A DNA stretch of 35,267 bases from Methanobacteriota archaeon. Its GTDB lineage: Archaea > Thermoplasmatota > Poseidoniia > Poseidoniales > Thalassarchaeaceae. The stretch spans positions 1 through 35,267 of the forward strand of contig PAYZ01000016.1 in NCBI GenBank assembly GCA_002716085.1, read 5' to 3'. The notes below the pieces were generated by a model, which was given only the letters and a program-made list of their open reading frames with translations, did not search any database and was not told the DNA's origin. The position numbers were made by a program, and so were the translations under genes. Shown here piece by piece: positions 1 through 7,606 of the stretch. Positions within the stretch are counted from its first letter, which is position 1. Each line of letters starts with the position of its first letter.

Positions 1-1
1 G

Positions 2-820
2 ATTTTGGTCATCATTTCTTACGAAGCCGCAGGAGGACTTGACATTGGAGAAGCCTTAGATCTTGCATTGTCGGGAGAGCTGATTCACACTGCCACCCTA
101 GTTCATGATGACGTGTATGACCAATCGAAGATGAGGCGCGGGAATCCAACGATCCAGTATACACATGGGGTCTCTCATGCGATTATTGCCGGGGATTACT
201 TGTTTTCTCTTGGTTTCGAATTTGGCGCAAAGTACGATGATAGGGTGGTGGGCAATGTCAGAGATTCGTGTGCTGCTATTGCTTCAGGAGAGATACTGCA
301 ATTCAAGCACATCAATGATCTCAGCACTAGCCCTGAAGACTACTACAGGATAATCGATGGAAAGACGGCACGGCCATTCGCTTCTGGAGTGGCATGTGCC
401 GCGATGGTGGCAAATGCGAGCCAGGAAATGATCGATGCTTTCTGGGGATATGGGATGGAGCTTGGAAGAGCCTTCCAATTGGTAGATGATATTCTGGACT
501 TAGCTGGTAACGAGGGAATTGGAAAGCCAAGGGGGACCGATGTGCACGAAGGGAAAATGACATTGCCGATAATTTATGCCTTAACTATGCTACACGGAGG
601 GGAGAGGGATCATTTGGAGGACGTGCTTACCAACTTCAGCGACGACAGACTTGAGGAACTGGTGGATCTTCTAGAAAGAGCAGGTTCGTTCGAATATGCA
701 AGAATTCTTGTTTCGAACCATGTTGAGAGGGCATTGGACTATCTGTCCCCAATACCCGATTCTGAAGCTAAGACTCTACTTGAGGAGATTGCTATGCTTT
801 CAGAGTCGAGAACTTCTTGA
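2..820 (+). CDS. Polyprenyl (isoprenyl) diphosphate synthase, 5' end cut by window
   Basis: Trans-isoprenyl diphosphate synthase that condenses IPP onto an allylic diphosphate. Counting residues from a TTG at position 5, the first aspartate motif DDVYD is at 35-39, a conserved KTA is at 120-122 and the second aspartate motif DDILD is at 161-165. The N-terminal roughly 50 residues with the GKRIRP-type substrate motif lie upstream of the window, so the gene is partial and its true start is not visible. The stretch before the first motif (LIHTATLVHDD) resembles bacterial octaprenyl synthases, with small residues four and five positions before the Asp pair. In this family that usually allows long products, so the product may be longer than C20; this is inference. 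A geranylgeranyl reductase follows 12 bases downstream, probably in one transcript. Confidence 0.93.
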   Translation: MLVIISYEAAGGLDIGEALDLALSGELIHTATLVHDDVYDQSKMRRGNPTIQYTHGVSHAIIAGDYLFSLGFEFGAKYDDRVVGNVRDSCAAIASGEILQFKHINDLSTSPEDYYRIIDGKTARPFASGVACAAMVANASQEMIDAFWGYGMELGRAFQLVDDILDLAGNEGIGKPRGTDVHEGKMTLPIIYALTMLHGGERDHLEDVLTNFSDDRLEELVDLLERAGSFEYARILVSNHVERALDYLSPIPDSEAKTLLEEIAMLSESRTS

Positions 821-832
821 TGGGGTGGCCAA

Positions 833-1933
833 ATGGCTGAGGAGCTCTGTTGGGACGTGATTATCGTCGGAGGTGGGCCTGCTGGAAGCACGGTTGCCCG
901 ATACGCTGCCAAGGGAGGCCTGAGGGTACTAGTTATCGACGGCAGGGATCCTATTGGATCGCCTCTACAGTGTGGGGAGCTGGTTCCGACGAATGGCGAG
1001 ATGGAGAGGCTGTGTCCTGATGTGCCAGAAATGGATGATTTATTCAGAACGCCGGATGATGCCATTTCCAGGATTGTCACCAAGATGAGTGTTGTTCCGC
1101 CTAATGGGAAGGGGCTAGAGTATGACTTTGAGGGTATGGTTCTTGACAGAGTAGCCCACGATGAGGCGTTGGTTGAGCTTGCTATCTCAGAGGGTGCCCA
1201 TTACCATCTTGGAAGTAGAGTCGATGATGTCGAGGGCGAGCATGTGACTCTGGCTAATGGAGAAAAAATGAGAGGTAGAATAATCGTCGGGGCAGGGGGG
1301 CATAATGATCCGATAAGGAGGAAGTTCTGGAATGAGGAGACGCTCAACATTCCTGTTAAGTTCGTACTTATGGAAGGGAGCCACTCAGAAAATCTAGAGC
1401 TTCATTTTGGATCATTGGCGCCTGGTGGATATGCATGGGTATTCCCCAAGGAATCAGGTTCTAACATCGGTATCGGAATCCAGAGGAAGATGTCTGGGGG
1501 AAGGAGTCTAAATGAATTCGCTGAAGGTTTCATTTCAAAGTATGAAGGCGAAGTTACATTCAGAGGAGCAGGGTCGCTACCCATGTCTGGGACGATAAAA
1601 TCCTTCGTTAAGGGGAATTACCTGTTAGTCGGGGACGCAGCAGGAATGGTTCTTCCTTCGAATGGGGCTGGGATTACAATTGCGATGATAGGGGGCAGGA
1701 TTGCCGGCCAAACTATTTCAGAGCACATCAACAATGGAAAGCCCCTAGAAGGGTACCAAGAAGAATGGAAAAGGCAAATGGGCAAAGTAATGAGGAATTC
1801 GAAGAGGAGCTTCAAGTTGGGAAGCTTGATTTTCAGACTTCCCGATTGGGTGTTGAATCTAGCGTTCAATAGGCTCACAAAGCCGTTGATATGGAGGGCT
1901 GTGACCTGTAGGAGGATGTTCCTTCTATTCTGA
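833..1933 (+). CDS. Geranylgeranyl reductase family FAD protein
   Basis: FAD-dependent reductase of the geranylgeranyl reductase family, which saturates prenyl chains of archaeal ether lipids or of quinones. The 366-residue protein opens with the Rossmann dinucleotide motif VGGGPAGSTVAR (near residues 12-23). It has the mid-protein FAD contact region LVGDAAGMVLPSNGAGI typical of the family. The ATG at 833 is preceded by a purine-rich GGGGTGG. It sits directly after the prenyl synthase and its 3' end overlaps that of the convergent methyltransferase by 9 bases. Lipid A-like chains are not relevant here; the substrate could be digeranylgeranylglyceryl lipids or a menaquinone-type tail, and the sequence does not decide this. 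Confidence 0.93.
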   Translation: MAEELCWDVIIVGGGPAGSTVARYAAKGGLRVLVIDGRDPIGSPLQCGELVPTNGEMERLCPDVPEMDDLFRTPDDAISRIVTKMSVVPPNGKGLEYDFEGMVLDRVAHDEALVELAISEGAHYHLGSRVDDVEGEHVTLANGEKMRGRIIVGAGGHNDPIRRKFWNEETLNIPVKFVLMEGSHSENLELHFGSLAPGGYAWVFPKESGSNIGIGIQRKMSGGRSLNEFAEGFISKYEGEVTFRGAGSLPMSGTIKSFVKGNYLLVGDAAGMVLPSNGAGITIAMIGGRIAGQTISEHINNGKPLEGYQEEWKRQMGKVMRNSKRSFKLGSLIFRLPDWVLNLAFNRLTKPLIWRAVTCRRMFLLF

Positions 1934-2638
1934 TGGAGATCTTGCAGACCAAATTGTGGCCATTCCAGGAAAAATCACTCTCGCCTTCACATCTTCGAAT
2001 CCACAATCCCCGATCATTTTCACATAATCCCTCGTAGTTCCGAACTCTTTGTATGTCTTTGTTAGCCACTTCCAAGGATGTTCTTTCTCACCGCAAATAA
2101 TCCTTGCATAAGTTCCCACCCAGACCTTCATCAAGAGGACTCCCAGAAAGCCGTGAATTCGGTTCATCTTGGAGGGATCGACAATTATCAGCGGAGCTCC
2201 GGGTCTCAGAACCCTCAATGATTCTTCGAGTCCGGCCTTTTTGTCGAACCAGTCCCTAAATGAGAAAAGTGAGCAAACTGCGTCAAATGAGTTGTCTTCG
2301 AAAGGCAAATCCTCTGCAGTTCCCTCTATGAATTCGGCAGGTGGGTCACCTCGGGAAGATCGAGCCGAATTTACCCGTTCCTCTGCTGATATTAACATCT
2401 CAGGTATGGGGTCTAAGCAGACAAGGTCGTGACCGGAGACATCCTCAGCAAAGCTTCCGGGGCCGCAACCTATCTCCAAGACGCGACCACTGGGGAGCAA
2501 GTCCCTTACAATCCTCCTCCAACGAGATACTTGACCCAGTGTTGCAAAACGATTTATTCGATCGTAAACGGGGATTGTGGCGAGCAAGTTTCTCTGGAGT
2601 TCGTCCCACTCAGAATCCTCCATGCCCCGAGCATCCAT
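1925..2638 (-). CDS. Class I SAM methyltransferase, UbiE/MenG-like
   Basis: SAM-dependent methyltransferase of 237 residues. Motif I is VLEIGCGPGSFAEDV, the acidic end of strand 2 is LVCLDPIPEM, and the motif IV region is DAVCSLFSFRDW followed by LRVLRPGAPLIIVDPSK. The N-terminal YDRINRFATLGQVSRWRR matches the YDLLNRVLSLGxDRRWRR segment typical of UbiE/MenG quinone methyltransferases. That family methylates the quinone ring, and the nearby prenyl synthase and reductase fit a quinone or lipid role, but the substrate is inferred. An internal Met at residue 6 is an alternative start. It diverges from the ATP synthase operon across 112 bases and converges on the reductase gene. Confidence 0.85.
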   Translation of the reverse strand: MDARGMEDSEWDELQRNLLATIPVYDRINRFATLGQVSRWRRIVRDLLPSGRVLEIGCGPGSFAEDVSGHDLVCLDPIPEMLISAEERVNSARSSRGDPPAEFIEGTAEDLPFEDNSFDAVCSLFSFRDWFDKKAGLEESLRVLRPGAPLIIVDPSKMNRIHGFLGVLLMKVWVGTYARIICGEKEHPWKWLTKTYKEFGTTRDYVKMIGDCGFEDVKARVIFPGMATIWSARSPSE

Positions 2639-2771
2639 GGGCCAATCCCAGAGAAAGGCATATTTGGAAGGTTCCCGAAGAGGTGCTTTCCATGCTTGGG
2701 ACTAGTGGAACTCGCGAGGTTATCATCATAAACTCCTCAATGGTCCCATAATGCACCGTAGGTGCATAGAA

Positions 2772-3086
2772 ATGGGACGAGAAGAAGTTCTTCGGGCAAT
2801 TAGGCAAGCAGAGAGTGAAGCAAAGGAGACAATTGCCAAAGCTGAAGCGCAAGCATCGGAGATAATTTCCAAAGCTAGGCTAACCGCTACCGAGATCATC
2901 CAAGCTGGAAGGTCTGACTCGGAGTCAAATTCTCAGAGCCTTATTTCTGAGGCAAAAAATGCAGCAGAGAGTGAGGCAAAGAAGGTATCCAAAGAAGGCG
3001 ACTCAAAAATCGGATCAATCCACGATGGTGGCGAAGGGAGCAGAACAGAAGCGGTAAACGCAGTTCTCGATGCATTCCGATCATAA
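2772..3086 (+). CDS. atpH: A-type ATP synthase subunit H (peripheral stalk)
   Basis: Small charged coiled-coil subunit of the A1Ao ATP synthase peripheral stalk, pairing with subunit E. The 104 residues are almost entirely Ala/Glu/Lys-rich heptad-like helix (EVLRAIRQAESEAKETIAKA and onward), as expected for the AhaH family. A frame extends upstream to an ATG at 2751, but the family begins close to the MGREEV start at 2772, chosen here. It is the first gene of the operon H-I-K-E-C-F-A-B-D and lies 17 bases before atpI. The call rests on composition, size and position rather than catalytic motifs. Confidence 0.85.
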   Translation: MGREEVLRAIRQAESEAKETIAKAEAQASEIISKARLTATEIIQAGRSDSESNSQSLISEAKNAAESEAKKVSKEGDSKIGSIHDGGEGSRTEAVNAVLDAFRS

Positions 3087-3103
3087 ATTCTCAGAGGAAT
3101 TAG

Positions 3104-5260
3104 ATGTCACAAGTCAACACCCAACAGATGGGAAGACTTGTTGCTGCAGGGACTAAAGAGAAGTTAGCCGAAGCTGTACAGGTTCTTGCTAGAATGGAGG
3201 CCCTGCACATTATCGACTATGATGGGGCCGAGGATGGTTTCTCACTAGGCTCCCCCGAACCCGGCTCAGAAGCGATAGGGAGGGACTTGGTGAAGGCTAG
3301 AGCGGCTGCTTCAATTGTAAGTGCAACAGGACCCGATAGGGCCGTCTCGGCTAAACCCGTGAGAGAGTCCCTAGGCAAGGATTTACCAGAGAAAATCGAA
3401 GAGGTACTTTCTGACAGCTCCAGGATTGACGACTTGTCGAACGAAATCTCCTCTCTTGGTGAAGAAGAGGCTGTCCTTTCACTAGTTGCTCCTCTGGGCA
3501 TTGACCTGGATCTATTGGGTGGGTTCGAAACGATAGCATCTTTTGTAGGAACTGTTGAGAGCATCGAGGACGCAAGGAGAGCTGCTGAGTCTGGGCTAAT
3601 AATTGAGGCCAAGGACGGGAACAGGAACCTTGTAGCCGTCTTCGTAAGGAGTGAAAACTCTAGTTCGGCTTCGGCTTCCTTGGAAGAAGCCGGTTTTGAG
3701 TCCATCCAAGTGCCGGAAGGACAGGGTTCGGCATCTTCGAGGCTATCACAAGTAAGGAAGGAGAAAGGTTCTCTGGAAGGGGAGAAGTACGACCTGGAGA
3801 AGAGGCTCGAGGAATGGACGAAATCGAATGGCGAGATGCTGCTTTGTGGGCTTGAGGTTCTGGAGAGGGATCACGATGTACTCACGGCACCAGTGAGAAT
3901 AGCAGTTTCCGAGCATGCCTTCGTGATAGATGGCTGGCTGGTCATGGATAGGGCCGAGGAAGTCCAAAGAGAGCTCAGTGAGGCATGCCTATTCACGGAA
4001 GTCTCTCCTTTCCAGATGGAGGCTGGGGGCGGGGGGCACGGTCACTCGGATCACCACCACAGCCAAGAGATGCCACCCATTGCTTTCCAAGAGAGGAGCT
4101 CCAGTAGGCCAATGGAGCTACTTACAGATGCCGTCGGAAGACCTGCTTATGGAAGGATAGATCCCACCGTATTCATGTTCATCACATACCCAATCTTCTT
4201 CGGCATGATGATTGGAGACATGGCTTACGGTCTTGTGACAATGGGAGTGGGTTTCCTTCTCCTAAGCAAGTCGGGGACGAACGAGATGATGGGCCTTGGT
4301 GGAAAGTTTCTGGCATACATCGGCCTAGGAACGGTTGTCTTCGGATATATCTACGGGGAGTTTGCAGGATTCGAATTTCTCCCCCATGGGCATTGCGACG
4401 TAGACCACATCATCGGAGTCGCGCAGTGCGAAGCGGCATACCTAGCTGACGGAACTACACACGGACATTACCATTGGAAAGAGAGTCACGTGCCATCCTG
4501 GGTCTCTTGGATGACAGTGTTGTACCCAAACGGCGGGGAAATCCATTATGTCCTAGAAGGGCCATTCAGCATGACTCTGGCTTATCCATTCCACAGAGTA
4601 TCGGCAGTAGGGGACGGAGGCAATCTGGAGCACCTGATATTGCTAACAATTTACCTTGGTGTAATGCACGTTTTCCTAGGATTGGCTATAGGATTTAGAG
4701 ACATAATGCTGTTTGGAAATGGCCACGGTGGATTCGGATTCGTCTGTGCCTTCTTCGAAAAGGGGGCTTGGATGATTCTCCTCGTAGGGGGGTTCATGTT
4801 CGCCTACGGATTTATTGGCCCCGCATCCTCATCAGTAAGAGATGTTGGAGCAGGAATAGCTATCTTCGCAACTGGGCTATTAATGTGGACCCTCTATCGA
4901 TACCATGGAGTCCCATTCCCAATAAACGTCGGACTAGCCCCCATAGAAGCAGTTGGAATGATGCCCACAGTAATTTCCTACGTGAGGTTGTTTGCAGTGG
5001 GGGTAGTGGGAGTAAAAATTGCAGAGACGGGGAATCACATGCTCTACGATAAGATTAGTCTCGATGAGCCACTTATGGCAATAGTCCTCGTTATTGGGTG
5101 GTTATCAGTTCAGTTGTTTGCATGGGGGCTGGGGGTTTTCAGCCCTAACATCCATGCCGCTAGACTCCACTTCGTCGAGTGGATGAGGCAGTATTACGAT
5201 TCAAGTGGGGAGGCCTTCAGACCATTCGGCCTACGATCCCGATATGTGGAGGTTGACTAA
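3104..5260 (+). CDS. atpI: A-type ATP synthase subunit I (membrane stator, a-subunit)
   Basis: Membrane stator subunit I/a of the A1Ao ATP synthase, which forms the ion half-channels against the c ring. The 718-residue protein has a soluble N-terminal half with coiled-coil segments, then about eight membrane helices. The conserved channel arginine is visible as Arg628 in VISYVRLFAVG, equivalent to the essential Arg of V-ATPase subunit a. Two features stand out: a Gly/His-rich linker (GGGGHGHSDHHH, near residue 310) just before the membrane part, and a His/Cys-rich loop (near residues 425-450) between early membrane helices. The start ATG follows an AGAGGAA ribosome site. It is followed by atpK after 42 bases. 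Confidence 0.96.
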   Translation: MSQVNTQQMGRLVAAGTKEKLAEAVQVLARMEALHIIDYDGAEDGFSLGSPEPGSEAIGRDLVKARAAASIVSATGPDRAVSAKPVRESLGKDLPEKIEEVLSDSSRIDDLSNEISSLGEEEAVLSLVAPLGIDLDLLGGFETIASFVGTVESIEDARRAAESGLIIEAKDGNRNLVAVFVRSENSSSASASLEEAGFESIQVPEGQGSASSRLSQVRKEKGSLEGEKYDLEKRLEEWTKSNGEMLLCGLEVLERDHDVLTAPVRIAVSEHAFVIDGWLVMDRAEEVQRELSEACLFTEVSPFQMEAGGGGHGHSDHHHSQEMPPIAFQERSSSRPMELLTDAVGRPAYGRIDPTVFMFITYPIFFGMMIGDMAYGLVTMGVGFLLLSKSGTNEMMGLGGKFLAYIGLGTVVFGYIYGEFAGFEFLPHGHCDVDHIIGVAQCEAAYLADGTTHGHYHWKESHVPSWVSWMTVLYPNGGEIHYVLEGPFSMTLAYPFHRVSAVGDGGNLEHLILLTIYLGVMHVFLGLAIGFRDIMLFGNGHGGFGFVCAFFEKGAWMILLVGGFMFAYGFIGPASSSVRDVGAGIAIFATGLLMWTLYRYHGVPFPINVGLAPIEAVGMMPTVISYVRLFAVGVVGVKIAETGNHMLYDKISLDEPLMAIVLVIGWLSVQLFAWGLGVFSPNIHAARLHFVEWMRQYYDSSGEAFRPFGLRSRYVEVD

Positions 5261-5269
5261 ATCAGATTC

Positions 5270-5283
5270 CAAGCCAAGGCTTG
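5270..5283 (+). repeat. Small hairpin between atpI and atpK
   Basis: The arms CAAGCC and GGCTTG are perfect complements around AA. The 10-base direct repeat TTGACTAAAT lies at 5253-5262 (containing the atpI stop) and again at 5281-5290, just before the GGAGG at 5291-5295. The hairpin could act in RNA processing or help set a higher expression of the multi-copy c subunit. That role is inference. Confidence 0.5.
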
Positions 5284-5302
5284 ACTAAATGGAGGAAAAA
5301 AA

Positions 5303-5611
5303 ATGAACAACAAGAAAATGATTAGGGGAATGAGTATGATGATGGTGCTGCTTGCCATAGTCCTAGTGGCTAGCGGTGTGCAGGCCCAAGAAGCAGACAA
5401 CCAGCTTACTGTGGATGCCTACGCAAAACTCGGAGCTGGAATTGCTCTGGGACTTGCAGGAGTAGGGACTGGGCTGAGTCAGGGACCGATAGGTGCTGCT
5501 GCGGTTGGAATGATCGCAGAAGATTCTAGCAAGTTCGTTACTGGGCTAATCTTCACTGCTCTGCCAGAGACCATCGTGCTTTTCGGATTCCTTGCAGTTT
5601 TCCTGCTCTGA
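5303..5611 (+). CDS. atpK: A-type ATP synthase subunit K (proteolipid c)
   Basis: Proteolipid c subunit of the rotor ring. The 102-residue protein has the two-helix hairpin of the family: helix one runs KLGAGIALGLAGVGTGLSQG and helix two ends in the ion-binding LPETIVLFG with carboxylate Glu89. Before helix one is an extra hydrophobic N-terminus (residues 11-28, ending ASGVQAQ) that looks like a cleavable signal peptide, leaving a mature protein near 75 residues. A strong GGAGG ribosome site with an A-only spacer precedes the ATG, suiting a subunit made in many copies. Gln60 and Thr90 could contribute to sodium binding, but the motif is not clear enough to assign proton or sodium use. Confidence 0.94.
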   Translation: MNNKKMIRGMSMMMVLLAIVLVASGVQAQEADNQLTVDAYAKLGAGIALGLAGVGTGLSQGPIGAAAVGMIAEDSSKFVTGLIFTALPETIVLFGFLAVFLL

Positions 5612-5653
5612 GCAGGGATGCGAGTACCGAGCACGATCCAAAGAGGTGTGAAG

Positions 5654-6211
5654 ATGACATTGGATGCACTAGCAGCTGAGATTGCCAGTCAGGCCGAGGC
5701 GGAAGCTAGGTCCATAGTTGAAGAGGCGAAGGAAGAGGCGAGTCGAATAGAGGATAAAGCTCGAGGAGAGGCTGATGAAGCCTCGACTGCAGCTACCAGT
5801 AAGGCCGAAAGAGAGAGTGCCCAGATCTCGGTCGAGGTTGTAGCATCAGCGAGGCAAGCCAATCAGAAAAGAGCGTTGATTGCCAGAAGAGAGGAGTTGG
5901 ATGCTACTTGGGAATCGGTTAAGGAAGAGGTTTCTTCCCCGAAAATGAAAGGGAGGAAGGGAATCCTCGATTCGTTGCTTAAGGAAGCGAGCGGATCAAA
6001 GACGGGGATGGTAATGAGGCCGGTGTCCACAGACAGAGCTGCCCTCTCAAAAAGCGGTTTCACCATGGGCGAAGACATTGATGGACTAGGTGGCTTTGTT
6101 CTAGAGACCAAGGATGGATCGACGGTCCTAGACTACCGCTTTGATTTCCGCCTCGAAGAGGCTTGGAAGAAAAGCCTAGGCGAAGTAAACAGTATTCTAT
6201 TTGGAGAGTGA
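5654..6211 (+). CDS. atpE: A-type ATP synthase subunit E (peripheral stalk)
   Basis: Peripheral-stalk subunit E, partner of H, linking the catalytic head to the membrane stator. The 185-residue protein starts with a long Ala/Glu-rich helix (EIASQAEAEARSIVEEAKEE) and ends in a small mixed alpha/beta domain, as in the family. The frame is open upstream to 5618, but the ATG at 5654 has AGAGGTG five bases before it and matches the usual start, so it was chosen. It lies between atpK and atpC, 7 bases before the latter. Confidence 0.92.
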   Translation: MTLDALAAEIASQAEAEARSIVEEAKEEASRIEDKARGEADEASTAATSKAERESAQISVEVVASARQANQKRALIARREELDATWESVKEEVSSPKMKGRKGILDSLLKEASGSKTGMVMRPVSTDRAALSKSGFTMGEDIDGLGGFVLETKDGSTVLDYRFDFRLEEAWKKSLGEVNSILFGE

Positions 6212-6218
6212 GTGAGAC

Positions 6219-7268
6219 ATGGTAAGAGCTAGTGGACGTTCGAACGTATACAATGCGGCTGCTCGCGCAAAGGCGAGAAAGGCGTCATTGATCGACTCCA
6301 CTAGAATGCGCCAACTAGTTCAGCAAGGAACCGATTCAATAGGAGCTAGTATAGGAGAAATGGGATATAGGGCAGAAATGGATCTTTATGCATCTAGGAT
6401 GGGGGGTGCTGATGCCATTGAAGCCGCCCTATTCCACAATCTGGATAATGACCTTGCAGGAGTACTGAGATTCTGCCAAGGCAATCTCAAATCCTTGGTT
6501 GCAATTTATGTGGAGAGATTCGACTACGAGAAAGCTAAGACTGTTCTACGGGCGATCAATGGGGGAGCATCTGACGAAATAATTGAGACTCAAATCCTCC
6601 CGTCAGAAAACCCCAGGAACTCGCCTTGGCTAAACATAGTGAGGAATACAGAGGGGCTCCAAGAAGCAGTAGAGGCTATGTCGGGAACTCCTTGGGGTAA
6701 GACTCTATCCAAATTGGAAGGGGAGGCGACCCTAGAAGATATGGAAAATGCCCTGGACATGCAATATTTCTCAGATGCTCTGAAATCAGTCAGGGGGAAG
6801 GATGGCGGCCCAAGGCTGCTGAGATACCTGAGAATGGAAATCGACCATAGGAATGTGATTAACCAGTTTAGATCAATCAGGATGGGGATTTCTACAGAAA
6901 AGCGCCAATCGATGGTGATTCCGGGAGGAAAGATTGACTCTGTTACCATGAGGCAAGCCAGTCAATCCGAAAGTGACGAGGAGCTGATCGAGTCACTCCG
7001 AAGAAGTGGATCTTTCGATGACTCTGGATTCGAAGAAGCAATGTCCGAGTCAGAAAACATGGGGAGTCTGGATCCCTATGCAGAATTGCTGTCACATCAG
7101 AGGCATTCTGTTTTGAAGAGGTTCTCGCACCTTAGTCCAGTTTCGCCTTTCCCCATAATTTACTACATCGAGAGCAAGTCACTAGAGGTCAGAAACCTGC
7201 GATTGCTGGTGCGCGGCAAGGCAGTTGGCCTCCCAGATAAGGTGCTAGAGGCGCATATGGATTACTGA
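6219..7268 (+). CDS. atpC: A-type ATP synthase subunit C (central stalk/rotor cap)
   Basis: Subunit C (the homologue of V-ATPase d), the funnel that joins the central stalk to the c ring. The 349-residue all-helical protein has the family's YNAAARAKARKASLID opening and the closing segment PFPIIYYIESKSLEVRNLRL, which is characteristic of the subunit C/d family. There are no membrane segments. Its position between E and F is canonical, and its stop is followed almost immediately by the start of atpF. Confidence 0.93.
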   Translation: MVRASGRSNVYNAAARAKARKASLIDSTRMRQLVQQGTDSIGASIGEMGYRAEMDLYASRMGGADAIEAALFHNLDNDLAGVLRFCQGNLKSLVAIYVERFDYEKAKTVLRAINGGASDEIIETQILPSENPRNSPWLNIVRNTEGLQEAVEAMSGTPWGKTLSKLEGEATLEDMENALDMQYFSDALKSVRGKDGGPRLLRYLRMEIDHRNVINQFRSIRMGISTEKRQSMVIPGGKIDSVTMRQASQSESDEELIESLRRSGSFDDSGFEEAMSESENMGSLDPYAELLSHQRHSVLKRFSHLSPVSPFPIIYYIESKSLEVRNLRLLVRGKAVGLPDKVLEAHMDY

Positions 7269-7278
7269 GGTGAAAAGA

Positions 7279-7578
7279 GTGGAAATAGCAGTAGTCGGGC
7301 AATTGGAATTCACTCTTGGATTCCAGTTAGCAGGAGTGGAAAACCTGTACAATCCGTCTGATGAAGAGGAAATGGCTGAGATTCTCCGCACACTTCTCGG
7401 TCAGTCGGAAGTGGGAGTTGTTGTGGTGGACAATTTCGACCTTGTGAAGCTCCCTGAGAGGCTGCGAGAGCAGCTTTCAGAGAGCGTGACGCCCACTGTA
7501 TTGGGCATCGGGACTGAGGAGGACAACACCCTCCGAGAGTCAATCAAGTCAGCACTAGGTGTTGATCTATGGAAATAA
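7279..7578 (+). CDS. atpF: A-type ATP synthase subunit F
   Basis: Small regulatory central-stalk subunit F, which binds subunit D. The 99-residue protein has the IAVVG opening, FQLAGV and the acidic loop GVVVVDNFD typical of the family's Rossmann-like fold. Two GTG starts are possible, at 7270 and 7279. The GAGGTG at 7268-7273 is correctly spaced for the GTG at 7279, and the family normally begins with this first beta strand, so 7279 is preferred. It is packed tightly against atpC upstream and lies 28 bases before atpA. Confidence 0.9.
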   Translation: MEIAVVGQLEFTLGFQLAGVENLYNPSDEEEMAEILRTLLGQSEVGVVVVDNFDLVKLPERLREQLSESVTPTVLGIGTEEDNTLRESIKSALGVDLWK

Positions 7579-7606
7579 GATTCGAAAATGAAAGGAAGTG
7601 AATGAA

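Noticed and set aside
2169-2751. Overlapping plus-strand frames of 87-136 codons
   Set aside because: They are antisense to the methyltransferase, whose SAM motifs are clear; their proteins have no domain pattern.
3217-3705. 162-codon minus-strand frame
   Set aside because: It is antisense to atpI and Ser/Pro-rich, as expected from a shadow of an Ala/Glu-rich gene.
5303-5611. Sodium-binding signature in the c subunit (Gln60, Glu89, Thr90)
   Set aside because: The residues are compatible with sodium use, but Gln60 lies at the helix end common to many proton-type subunits, so no ion call is made.
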